Of a DNA stretch of 64,000 bases, positions 9,029 to 17,304 are shown one piece after another. The notes beneath the pieces were generated by a model that searched no databases, had not been told where the DNA came from, and saw only the letters and a program-made list of their open reading frames with translations. The stretch spans positions 5,176,501 through 5,240,500 of the forward strand of contig NZ_CP023202.1 in NCBI RefSeq assembly GCF_000220705.2, in the 5' to 3' direction. The DNA comes from Streptomyces xinghaiensis S187. Lineage in GTDB: Bacteria; Actinomycetota; Actinomycetes; Streptomycetales; Streptomycetaceae. Positions within the stretch are counted from its first letter, which is position 1; each line of letters starts with the position of its first letter. The position numbers were made by a program, and so were the translations under genes.

Positions 9029-10066
9029 ATGACGGCGTCGACCCCGCACCCAGGCCCCCACGGCCGCTGCCCCGGCCCTCTCGACCTCGACAGCACGGCG
9101 CAGCTCATGCACCGGATCGGCAGCCGGCTCGGCACCGCACTCCACTCCATCGGCGCCCGCGGCGGGCACCCGTACCCCACAACCCGCCGCTCCGGGACCC
9201 GGTCGCCCGTTCTGGTCGCCGTGGCACACGGCAGCCGCGACCCCGAGGCCCTGCGCACGGTCACCGCGCTCCTCGACCGGGTCCGCGCGCTCCGTCCCGG
9301 GCTCTCGGTGCGCCTCGGGCACATCGAGCTGAACGAACCCCTGCTGCCGGACACGCTGGCGGAGACGGAAGCGGCCCTCCGGACAGGCCGCCCGGCCGCT
9401 CCGGGCCCCGGTCCCGGCGCCGGGACCGGCGGCAGCGGCGCCGCAGCCCACGGTGCCGTCCTCGTGCCCCTGCTGCTCAGCCGCGGGTACCACGTCAAGC
9501 ACGACATCCCGCGGATCCTCGCCGGCTCGGCCCCCGCCCTGCGGGCCGTCGTCGCCGCGCCGCTCGGCCCGCACCCCCTGCTCGCCGAGGCGCTGCACGC
9601 CCGGCTGACCGAGGCGGCCGGCGCTCCGCGCGGCCCCGAGGGCGGTCTTGACGGCTACGACGGCGTGGTGCTGGCGGCGGCCGGATCGCGCGATCCGGAC
9701 GGAGCCCGCGACACCGGCCGCACCGCCCGGCTCCTCGGCGCACGCCTCGGCGGCATCCCCGTGCTCCCGGCCTACGCCTCGGCCGCGGCGCCCACCGTGC
9801 CGGAAGCGGTCCGCGAACTGCGCGCCCGGGGCTGCCGCCGCGTGGCCGTGGCCTCGTACTTCACCGCGCCCGGGCGGTTCGCCACCCTCTGCGCGCAGGC
9901 CGCGCCGGACGGCCTCGCGGCGGCCCCCCTGGGAGCGCACACCGCGATGGCCCGCCTGGTCCTGCACCGCTACGACGAGGCGCTCGCCGCCGCGGCACCA
10001 CCGGCGGCCCGGACCTCCCCGCTCCGGACCGCGCCCACCCGCCCGGGCTCCGCCTCGGCCGCATAG
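9029..10066 (+). CDS. Sirohydrochlorin chelatase (two CbiX domains)
   Basis: CbiX-type chelatase of 345 residues that inserts Fe2+ (siroheme) or Co2+ (cobalamin route) into sirohydrochlorin. Two tandem half-domains are visible: the first begins VLVAVAHGSRDPEALRTV (about residue 61) with VLVPLLLSRGYHVKHDIP (His ligands), the second begins GVVLAAAGSRDPDGAR (about residue 211) with CRRVAVASYFTAPGRF. The second copy has lost the first-domain His (AAGSRD against AHGSRD), so the catalytic site is probably in the first copy. Proximity to nasA suggests siroheme supply for nitrite/sulfite reductase. The 60-residue N-terminal extension is poorly conserved in character. It is followed by a perfect 24-bp inverted repeat. 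Confidence 0.87.
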   Translation: MTASTPHPGPHGRCPGPLDLDSTAQLMHRIGSRLGTALHSIGARGGHPYPTTRRSGTRSPVLVAVAHGSRDPEALRTVTALLDRVRALRPGLSVRLGHIELNEPLLPDTLAETEAALRTGRPAAPGPGPGAGTGGSGAAAHGAVLVPLLLSRGYHVKHDIPRILAGSAPALRAVVAAPLGPHPLLAEALHARLTEAAGAPRGPEGGLDGYDGVVLAAAGSRDPDGARDTGRTARLLGARLGGIPVLPAYASAAAPTVPEAVRELRARGCRRVAVASYFTAPGRFATLCAQAAPDGLAAAPLGAHTAMARLVLHRYDEALAAAAPPAARTSPLRTAPTRPGSASAA

Positions 10067-10264
10067 CCCCGCAGACGCGTCCGGCACCGCCCCGCCATGG
10101 ACCGTCCGCACCTTCGGCCGGACGGAAGGGGCCAACCCGGCCGGGCCGGACTCGGGAGGCCGGGGGAACCGTCCCCCGGGCGGGCCCGCACCGGAACCCG
10201 GGGGCCTCTGCGCCGTCCCGGCCGGGGCGTCCGGCCACCGGCACCGGCACCGTTCTTGGCACCG

Positions 10265-10314
10265 GCGCGCCCGCATCACCGGTGCGGCGGGCCGCACCGG
10301 TGATGCGGGCGCGC
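10265..10314 (+). terminator. Perfect 24-bp inverted repeat, probable terminator of the chelatase gene
   Basis: Bases 10265-10288 and 10291-10314 are exact reverse complements (24 of 24), separated by only GG, giving a very stable hairpin with a ~22-bp usable stem. No T-run follows. It sits about 200 bases after the chelatase stop and 87 bases before dgt, on the same strand, so a T-less Streptomyces terminator insulating dgt is the likeliest role. The rest of the 335-base gap shows no coding potential. Confidence 0.6.
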
Positions 10315-10400
10315 GTCCGTGGCCCCGCCGCACCGCGCGCCCGGCGCCCCGGCCCGCCCGGCGCGTGAATGCCCTCGTCCGCTGCGGATACGGTCAAGGC

Positions 10401-11831
10401 ATGAACGGCGAAGGCACACCAGCGCCCCTGTCCCCCGGGGCCCCCGGCGACCGCCCGGTCCCCGGCGGACCGGGGTCCCCCCGCCCTTCCCGCACCCCCG
10501 TGCCGGGATACGACCGGGCGGACGTCGAGCGCTGGTCGGCCGAGCCGGACAAGCGCCCCGGCCGGACCGACTTCCAGCGCGACCGCGCCCGCGTCCTGCA
10601 CTCCGCGGCCCTGCGCCGTCTCGCGGGGAAGACCCAGGTGGTGACGCCCGGCATCGCCCAGGAGTCCGCCACCGCGGCCGCGGGCGGCGCCGGGCCCGTC
10701 CGGACCTCCGCCTGGGACGCCAGTCCCCGCACCCGCCTCACCCACTCGCTGGAGTGCGCCCAGGTCGGCCGGGAACTGGGGGCGGCGCTCGGCTGCGATC
10801 CCGATCTCGTGGAGGTGGCCTGCCTGGCGCACGACCTCGGCCACCCGCCCTTCGGGCACAACGGCGAACAGGTGCTCGACGAGTTCGCCAAGGGCTGCGG
10901 CGGCTTCGAGGGCAACGCCCAGTCCCTGCGGCTGCTGACCCGCATCGAGCCGAAACGGTTCGTCCGCACGGACGACGGCGACCTGGTGAGCGTCGGCCTC
11001 AACCTCACCCGCGCCGCCCTCGACGCGGCCACCAAGTACCCGTGGCCGCGCGGCGCCCACCCCGCCGGCCCGGCCTCCCCGAAGTTCGGCGTCTACGAGG
11101 ACGACCGGCCCGTCTTCGACTGGCTCCGGCAGGGCGCGCCCCCGGGGCGGCAGTGCTTCGAGGCCCAGGTCATGGACTGGTCCGACGATGTGGCGTACTC
11201 CGTCCACGACGTCGAGGACGGCCTCCACGCCGGCCACATCGACCCCAACCTCCTCCTCGCGGAGCCCGAGCGGCAGGACATCTTCCGGGTGGCGCTGGCC
11301 CGTTACGCGCCCCCGGGCGCCGAACCGGACGAACTGGCCGAAGCTCTGGACCGGTTGACCGACCAGGAGTGGTGGCCGCACGGCTACGACGGCTCCGCCG
11401 TGGCGCAGGCCCGGCTGAAGGACGCCACCAGCCAGCTCATCGGCCGCTTCTGCCTCGCCGCCGAGGGCGCGACGCGGGCCGCGTACGGCTCGGGGCGGCT
11501 GACCCGCTACGCCGCCGAGCTGGTGGTTCCCCGGGCCACGCGCCTGGAGTGCGCCGTGCTCAAGGCGGTCGCCGACCGCTACGTCATGCAGCACCCGGAG
11601 CAGGAGCGACTCCGCGCCGACCAGCGCGTCGTCCTCGGGGAGCTGGCCGAGGCGCTGAGCGCGCGGGCGCCCGACGGCATGGACCCGCAGTTCCGGGCGG
11701 AGTACGCGGCGGCCGGCGACGACCGGGCCCGGCAGCGGGTGGTCGTCGACCAGATCGCCTCGCTCACCGACAGCTCGGCCCGCGGCCTGCACGCCCGGCT
11801 CACGGCCCGGCCGGGCCCGCACGAGGGCTGA
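10401..11831 (+). CDS. dgt: Deoxyguanosinetriphosphate triphosphohydrolase-like protein
   Basis: HD-domain dNTP triphosphohydrolase of 476 residues, splitting dGTP (or other dNTPs) into deoxynucleoside and triphosphate. Visible hallmarks are FQRDRARVLHSAALRRLAGKTQV near residue 55-77, RTRLTHSLECAQVGRELG, the HD motif in CLAHDLGHPPFGHNGE (about residues 147-161) and DWSDDVAYSVHDVEDG. This is the usual bacterial dgt arrangement. The ATG at 10401 follows a GGTCAAGG purine stretch and only a short disordered Pro-rich leader precedes the domain. Dgt and DnaG lie close together here, with both genes serving DNA metabolism. Confidence 0.93.
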   Translation: MNGEGTPAPLSPGAPGDRPVPGGPGSPRPSRTPVPGYDRADVERWSAEPDKRPGRTDFQRDRARVLHSAALRRLAGKTQVVTPGIAQESATAAAGGAGPVRTSAWDASPRTRLTHSLECAQVGRELGAALGCDPDLVEVACLAHDLGHPPFGHNGEQVLDEFAKGCGGFEGNAQSLRLLTRIEPKRFVRTDDGDLVSVGLNLTRAALDAATKYPWPRGAHPAGPASPKFGVYEDDRPVFDWLRQGAPPGRQCFEAQVMDWSDDVAYSVHDVEDGLHAGHIDPNLLLAEPERQDIFRVALARYAPPGAEPDELAEALDRLTDQEWWPHGYDGSAVAQARLKDATSQLIGRFCLAAEGATRAAYGSGRLTRYAAELVVPRATRLECAVLKAVADRYVMQHPEQERLRADQRVVLGELAEALSARAPDGMDPQFRAEYAAAGDDRARQRVVVDQIASLTDSSARGLHARLTARPGPHEG

Positions 11832-12009
11832 GCGGCGGCGCCGGCCGGTCGGCGACGGCGGGACGGACGGAGAACCGCCCGGCCCGCTCCCCGCCGGCTC
11901 GCCCCCACCCGGACCCGCCCGCGACCGCCCGCATGGGTACGACCCGTGAAGGTCTGCCCCGCTCACGCCGCTTCCCCTTCACCCGGCACGCCCGTTGCGG
12001 GACGCTCGC

Positions 12010-12038
12010 TTGGGGCGGGACGCCCGGGGGACTATGAA
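12010..12038 (+). promoter_or_regulatory. Candidate housekeeping promoter
   Basis: TTGGGG (12010-12015) and TATGAA (12033-12038) are spaced by 17 bases and lie 36 bases before the flavoprotein gene start. They resemble an HrdB-type -35/-10 pair. Confidence 0.35.
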
Positions 12039-12073
12039 CACAGGCCCATACGCCGGTAGCGAGGAGGCATCAC

Positions 12074-13351
12074 GTGGTCGACGCACATCAGACCTTCGTC
12101 ATCGTCGGGGGAGGACTGGCGGGGGCGAAGGCGGCCGAGACCCTGCGGTCCGAGGGGTTCACCGGCCGGGTCATCCTCATCTGCGACGAGCGCGACCAGC
12201 CCTACGAGCGACCGCCCCTCTCCAAGGGCTTCCTCATCGGCAAGGAGGAACGGGACAGCGTCTTCGTCCACGAACCCGCCTGGTACGCGCGGGCCGAGAT
12301 CGAACTGCACCTCGGCCAGTCCGCCGTCCACCTCGACCCGGCCGCCAAGACCGTCGGCCTCGGCGACGGCACCCGCTGCCACTACGACAAGCTGCTGCTC
12401 GCCACCGGCGCGGAGCCCCGCCGCCTCGACATCCCCGGCACCGGCCTGGCCGGCGTCCACCATCTGCGCCGGCTGGCGCACGCCGAACGGCTGCGCGGCG
12501 TCCTCGCCTCACTGGGCCGGGACAACGGCCACCTCCTCATCGCCGGTGCCGGCTGGATCGGCCTCGAAGTGGCCGCGGCCGCCCGCGGTTACGGCGCCGA
12601 GGTGACGGTGGTCGAACGCGCCGCCACCCCGCTGTACGGCATCCTCGGCCCCGAGCTGGGCGGCATCTTCACCGATCTCCACGCCGAGCGCGGCGTCCGC
12701 TTCCACTTCGGCGCGAGCCTCACGGAGATCACCGGCCAGGACGGCATGGTCCTCGCGGCCCGCACGGACGACGGCGAGGAGCACCCCGCGCACGCCGTCC
12801 TCGCCGCCATCGGCGCGGCCCCGCGCACCGCCCTCGCCGAATCGGCCGGGCTGGAACTGGCCGACCCGGCCTCCGGCGGCGGCATCGCCGTCGACGCCTC
12901 CCTGCGCACCAGCGACCCGGACATCTACGCCGCCGGTGACGTCGCCGCCGCGGCCCATCCGCTGCTCGGCGGCCGGCTGCGCGTCGAACACTGGGCGAAC
13001 GCCCTCAACGGCGGCCCGGCGGCGGCCCGTTCGATGCTCGGCCGCGAAGTGGTCTACGACCGGGTCCCGTACTTCTTCTCCGACCAGTACGACGTGGGCC
13101 TGGAGTACTCCGGCTACGCCCCGCCCGGCAGCTACGACCAGGTGGTGATCCGCGGGGACGCGGGCCGCCGGGAGTTCATCGCCTTCTGGCTGTCCGCCGA
13201 CGGCCGGGTGCTCGCCGGTATGAACGTCAACGTCTGGGACGTCACCGACAAGATCCAGCGGCTGGTCCGCGCCGGGCGGCCCGTGGACCCGTCGGCGCTC
13301 GCCGACCCCTCCGTACCCCTGGGATCGCTGACGGAGCGGGCGGGCGGGTAG
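12074..13351 (+). CDS. FAD-dependent NAD(P)H:ferredoxin/rubredoxin reductase-like oxidoreductase
   Basis: A 425-residue class of flavoprotein reductase that passes electrons from NAD(P)H to a ferredoxin or rubredoxin, often for cytochrome P450s or dioxygenases. The FAD-binding GxGxxG is in FVIVGGGLAGAKAAETLR at the N-terminus, the YERPPLSKGFLIGK segment is diagnostic for the ferredoxin reductase family, the NAD-binding GAGWIGLEVAAAARGYGAEV is at about residues 157-176, and the second FAD motif DIYAAGDVAAA at ~285. A C-terminal reductase domain follows. GTG start with GAGGAGG at 12061-12067. The partner ferredoxin is not in the immediate neighbourhood. Confidence 0.88.
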   Translation: MVDAHQTFVIVGGGLAGAKAAETLRSEGFTGRVILICDERDQPYERPPLSKGFLIGKEERDSVFVHEPAWYARAEIELHLGQSAVHLDPAAKTVGLGDGTRCHYDKLLLATGAEPRRLDIPGTGLAGVHHLRRLAHAERLRGVLASLGRDNGHLLIAGAGWIGLEVAAAARGYGAEVTVVERAATPLYGILGPELGGIFTDLHAERGVRFHFGASLTEITGQDGMVLAARTDDGEEHPAHAVLAAIGAAPRTALAESAGLELADPASGGGIAVDASLRTSDPDIYAAGDVAAAAHPLLGGRLRVEHWANALNGGPAAARSMLGREVVYDRVPYFFSDQYDVGLEYSGYAPPGSYDQVVIRGDAGRREFIAFWLSADGRVLAGMNVNVWDVTDKIQRLVRAGRPVDPSALADPSVPLGSLTERAGG

Positions 13352-13430
13352 CCGCGGCCCGGAGGCGGCCGGAGCGACGGACGGCCGGCGACGTGGCCGG
13401 TGGCGGGAGCGCTGGAGTAGCGTCGCCCCC

Positions 13431-13892
13431 ATGGCGATCCCCACAGCCGTCACCCCGGTGGCGGAGATCTTCGAGCTGCGGTGGAAGGTGCTCCGCCCCG
13501 GCCTCCCCGAGGAGACCGCGGTGTTTCCGGAGGACTCGGCTCCCGGCACCTTCCACATCGCCGCGTACGACGGGAGCCGGGCGGTACGGGCCTGCGTCAC
13601 CTTCTTCCCGGAGCCCCTCCCCGGCTCCGGCGGCCGGACGCCCGCCCATCGCTTCCGCGGGATGGCGAGCGAGCCGTCGGTCCGGGGGCGGGGCTTCGGC
13701 CGGGCCGTGCTGGCCGCGGGGATCGCCGAGGCCCGCTCGCGGGGCGCCGGGGTCGTCTGGTGCCACGGCCGCACCGGAGCCCGGGGCTTCTACGAGCGCG
13801 AGGGCTTCACGGTGGCCGGTGAGGAGTTCGAGATCGAGGGCGTCGGCCCGCACGTGGTCCTGACGAGGGCGCTCGGAGACGGCGCGGACTGA
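13431..13892 (+). CDS. GNAT family N-acetyltransferase
   Basis: A 153-residue acetyltransferase with an early ELRWKVLRPGLP segment similar to ElaA-like proteins and a clear coenzyme A loop, EPSVRGRGFGRAVLAAGIAEA (about residues 82-102), ending with GARGFYEREGFTVAGEEF. Substrate unknown. It starts 80 bases after the flavoprotein gene and is followed by dnaG 138 bases later, all on the + strand. Confidence 0.87.
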   Translation: MAIPTAVTPVAEIFELRWKVLRPGLPEETAVFPEDSAPGTFHIAAYDGSRAVRACVTFFPEPLPGSGGRTPAHRFRGMASEPSVRGRGFGRAVLAAGIAEARSRGAGVVWCHGRTGARGFYEREGFTVAGEEFEIEGVGPHVVLTRALGDGAD

Positions 13893-14029
13893 CGGCCGCC
13901 GGACGGCACCCCGCCCCGCACGGCCCCGGGCGGCCCGGCCGGGCGTGCCCCCGGACGGTCCGGACCGCGGGATCCGGCCGGAGAACCGGCCGGTCCGGGG
14001 TGTCGTAGCGCCACCGTAGACTTCACCGC

Positions 14030-15955
14030 GTGGCAGGCAGGATCAACGACGACGACGTGAAGGCGGTCCGGGACGCGGTCCCGATCGACGCCGTCGTGTC
14101 CGAGTACCTCCAGCTCCGGAGCGCCGGCGGCGGCAACCTCAAGGGCCTGTGCCCCTTCCACGACGAGAAGAGCCCGTCCTTCCAGGTCAGCCCCAGCAAG
14201 GGGCTCTACTACTGCTTCGGCTGCCAGGAGGGCGGGGACACCCTCGACTTCGTGATGAAGCTCGACCACCTCTCCTTCTCGGAGGCCGTCGAGCGGCTGG
14301 CCGCCCAGGCCGGCATCACCCTGCGCTACGAGGAGGGCGGCTACAACCCGGGCCGCCAGCAGGGCGAGAAGATCCGCCTGGTCGAGGCGCACCGGGCCGC
14401 CGCCCGCTACTACACCGAGCAGCTCGACGGCCCCGAGGCGGAGATCGGCCGGAAGTTCCTCGCCGAGCGCGGCTTCGACCAGGCCGCGGCCGAGCACTTC
14501 GGCGTCGGCTACTCCCCGGCCGGCTGGGACCACCTCGTCCGCTTCCTGCGCGGCAAGGGCTTCACCGACAAGGAGCTGATCCTCTCCGGCCTCGCGCAGG
14601 ACGGCCGCCGCGGCCCCATCGACCGGTTCCGCGGCCGGCTGATGTGGCCCATCCGCGACATCACCGGCGAGGTGATCGGTTTCGGCGCCCGCAAGCTCCG
14701 CGAGGACGACAACGGCCCCAAGTACCTCAACACCCCCGAAACCCCGCTCTACCGCAAGTCGCAGGTCCTCTACGGCATCGACCTCGCCAAGAAGGACATC
14801 GCCAAGGGCAGCCGGGCCGTCGTCGTCGAGGGGTACACCGACGTCATGGCCTGCCATCTCGCCGGGGTCACCACCGCCATCGCCACCTGCGGCACCTCCT
14901 TCGGCGGCGAGCACATCAAGATCCTCCGCCGGCTGCTGATGGACAACTCCGGCGCCGAGGTCGTCTTCACGTTCGACGGCGACGCGGCCGGGCAGAAGGC
15001 CGCGCTCCGCGCCTTCGAGGACGACCAGAAGTTCGCCGCCGAGACCTCCATCGCCATCACCCCCGGCGGTATGGACCCCTGCGAACTGCGCCTCGCCGAG
15101 GGCGACGAGGCCGTGCGCTCCCTGATCGACTCCCGCACCCCGCTGTTCGCCTTCGCGCTCCGCTCGATCGTCTCCGGGTACCACCTCACCTCCGAGGAGG
15201 GCCAGGTCGCCGCGCTCAACGCGGGCGTGCCCGTGGTGGCGCGGATCAAGGACCGCAGCCTGCGGGACCGGTACGCCACCCGGCTCGGCGGCATGGTCGG
15301 CCTCACCTCCCCGGCCGAGGAGGAGGCCGTGCGCCGCCGGGTGCACGCCCTGGCGCGCAGCTACGAGCGCGGCGCGCCGGAACCGGCCCTGTCGGGCGCG
15401 GCGCCCGGCCGCGGTCCGCAGGGCGGCCGGGGCCGGCAGCCGGAGGCACAGCGTCCCGCGGCGCCCCGGGGCCCGCGGCTGGATCTGCGCAGCCCGGCCC
15501 ACCGCGTGGAGCGGGAGCTGCTCAAACTGGCGCTCCAGCGGCCCGACTTGGTCGCCCCCGTGTTCGACGCCTACGGAGCGGACGAGTTCACGGCCGCCCC
15601 CTACGCCACGGTGCGCGAGGCCATCGCCGAGGCGGGCGGCACGACCGGCGCGGACGACGGCTTCCTCACCCGCGCCCGCGAGGCGGCGCCGGACGACACG
15701 GTGCGTTCACTGATCACGGAGCTGGCCGTCGAGCCGCTGCTGACCCGCAAGGAGCCGGACGAGTTCTACGCCGGCACCCAGCTCGCCGCCGTGCGGCTGG
15801 CCGCCGTGGACCGGCGGATCGGGCAGATCCAGGGCTCGATGCGCCGCTGCGAGGCCGGCGGCGACATGTCCGCGTACGCCTCCCTGCAGGAGGAGCTGTG
15901 GGTGCTGGAGCAGTACCGGCAGGATCTCCGGAACCGGGGCGCCGCCGCGCTCTGA
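14030..15955 (+). CDS. dnaG: DNA primase
   Basis: Replicative primase of 641 residues that makes RNA primers at the fork. The N-terminal zinc ribbon is intact (Cys41, His44, Cys62, Cys65, within GLCPFHDEKSPSF and YYCFGC). The catalytic core contains the GFGARKL segment, the TOPRIM VVVEGYTDVMACHLAGV with its conserved Glu, and VVFTFDGDAAGQKAALRAF with the acidic DGD. A Gly/Arg-rich linker (~residues 455-480) leads to a C-terminal DnaB-interaction domain. GTG start MAGRINDDDVKAVR is typical of the family. Its stop is only 8 bases from the stop of the convergent lipoprotein gene. Confidence 0.96.
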   Translation: MAGRINDDDVKAVRDAVPIDAVVSEYLQLRSAGGGNLKGLCPFHDEKSPSFQVSPSKGLYYCFGCQEGGDTLDFVMKLDHLSFSEAVERLAAQAGITLRYEEGGYNPGRQQGEKIRLVEAHRAAARYYTEQLDGPEAEIGRKFLAERGFDQAAAEHFGVGYSPAGWDHLVRFLRGKGFTDKELILSGLAQDGRRGPIDRFRGRLMWPIRDITGEVIGFGARKLREDDNGPKYLNTPETPLYRKSQVLYGIDLAKKDIAKGSRAVVVEGYTDVMACHLAGVTTAIATCGTSFGGEHIKILRRLLMDNSGAEVVFTFDGDAAGQKAALRAFEDDQKFAAETSIAITPGGMDPCELRLAEGDEAVRSLIDSRTPLFAFALRSIVSGYHLTSEEGQVAALNAGVPVVARIKDRSLRDRYATRLGGMVGLTSPAEEEAVRRRVHALARSYERGAPEPALSGAAPGRGPQGGRGRQPEAQRPAAPRGPRLDLRSPAHRVERELLKLALQRPDLVAPVFDAYGADEFTAAPYATVREAIAEAGGTTGADDGFLTRAREAAPDDTVRSLITELAVEPLLTRKEPDEFYAGTQLAAVRLAAVDRRIGQIQGSMRRCEAGGDMSAYASLQEELWVLEQYRQDLRNRGAAAL

Positions 15956-15963
15956 GCCGCGCC

Positions 15964-16893
15964 CTACTCGTTCTTCCCGGCGCCCTGTCCGCCCTTGCGC
16001 GCGGCCTTGTCGGTCATGTCGGCCGTGTCGGCGGCGGGCGGCGGCTCGACGTCCACCTCCGTGCCGAAGTCGCCGAGCTTGAGCGTCGTGGCGACGGTGA
16101 CCCGCTCGGGACTCGCGCTCCGCCCCTCGCCCGGCGCGGAGGCGTCGACGTCGAGTTCCATCTTCTGCTGGCGGAGCCGCCCCTCGTCGTCCAGCCAGAT
16201 GTGCAGCGGCAGGGTGTCGCCGACCGTGTCCCGCAGCGCCTCGCCCATCAGTTCGTTGTTCCGCACCAGCGACCGCACGTCCACGTCCACCTCGTAGTGC
16301 GTCGTCGCCGTGGAGCCGAGGGTCTCCTCGCCGATCCTCTCCACGTCCTTCTCGGTGATGCCCTTCGCGTAGGCGAGGGCGGCGGCCGGGTCGGCGATCT
16401 GGGCGCCGGTGCCCGCCTGCGCGCCGAGCTTCCGGAGGTCGTAGCTCATCCAGGTCTTGCCGTCGGGCAGTTGCTGCCGCTGCCCGGCGGACGGTTTCTG
16501 GTAGACGATGCCGTCCACGGTGCGCTGCTCGATCCGGGCGCCCGGGGCCTTCAGGACCATCTCACTGGTGCCGCTCTTGAGGTCGATGACGCCGGAGCCG
16601 CGCATGACGGCGTCCTCCTCCCCGGTCCCGACCTCGGTGACCAGGGTGATCTCGGCCGTCCCGGCCTCGGCCGTCTTCTGGTAGGCGGCGGCGACCGTGC
16701 CGCCCTCTCCGCCCGCGGCGCCGTCCGCCTCACCGCCGCCTTTCCTGTCGCCGTCCTCGTCCGTCCGGGCCGGTCCGGGCGAGGCGTCGGGGCTCGCCGC
16801 CCCGTCCTCGGGGCCGCAGCCCGCCAGCAGTCCAGTGACCAGCAGTCCGCCGGCCGCGGCCGCCGTGATCCGAACGCGCTTGTCCGTACGCAT
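15964..16893 (-). CDS. Lipoprotein, LppX/LprAFG- or LolA-like fold
   Basis: Exported lipoprotein of 309 residues. The signal peptide ends in the lipobox LLAGC at about residues 22-26, followed by a Gly/Asp/Glu-rich linker. The body (about residues 70-270) has paired strands such as AEITLVTEVGTGEEDAVMRGSG, TVDGIVYQKP and LPLHIWLDDEGRLRQQKMELDV, the pattern of the LppX_LprAFG/LolA-like lipoproteins of actinobacteria, which bind lipids or sense envelope state in some cases. ATG start with GGGAGG upstream. It is divergent from the sigma factor gene at 17305; the 410-base gap between them shows no coding sequence and no strong palindrome. Confidence 0.75.
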   Translation of the reverse strand: MRTDKRVRITAAAAGGLLVTGLLAGCGPEDGAASPDASPGPARTDEDGDRKGGGEADGAAGGEGGTVAAAYQKTAEAGTAEITLVTEVGTGEEDAVMRGSGVIDLKSGTSEMVLKAPGARIEQRTVDGIVYQKPSAGQRQQLPDGKTWMSYDLRKLGAQAGTGAQIADPAAALAYAKGITEKDVERIGEETLGSTATTHYEVDVDVRSLVRNNELMGEALRDTVGDTLPLHIWLDDEGRLRQQKMELDVDASAPGEGRSASPERVTVATTLKLGDFGTEVDVEPPPAADTADMTDKAARKGGQGAGKNE

Positions 16894-17304
16894 CGCAGAG
16901 CCTCCCTGTGGATGTCCGGAAGACGCCCTCGCGGAACCATGCCGCGGCGCGTGCGCCGGTGGCGCGGCAGAGGGCGGTCCGATGCCCTTTCGGCAGCGCG
17001 GCTACCCGGCGGACCACCCCTCCATGCGGGACGGAGGAGGGCGTCCGGACGTTCGGTCGCGGTGGGGAAGCGGAGGGTGACGGCCCCGTCCAGAAAGTGG
17101 GCGCAGGACCCTCGTACGGGGCATGTGCCGTGCCTCACACTGGTGTGCGGTGCCTGATTCCTCGGAGCGCGGCGGGTCCGGTCGACCGGTTCCCGGCCCC
17201 CGCGGATCCGCTCCTGGCGTACGGGACGGCCGGCGGCTGGGCCGCGGCCGTTCCGCCGTCGCACGCCGCCCCGACCCGGCAGCGATCCTCCTGGAGGCCG
17301 CCCC

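Noticed and set aside
5695..9651. Very long open frame opposite nasA and its neighbours
   Set aside because: It is Arg/Gly/His/Pro filler created by high GC content on the reverse of real genes, with no domain or ribosome binding site.
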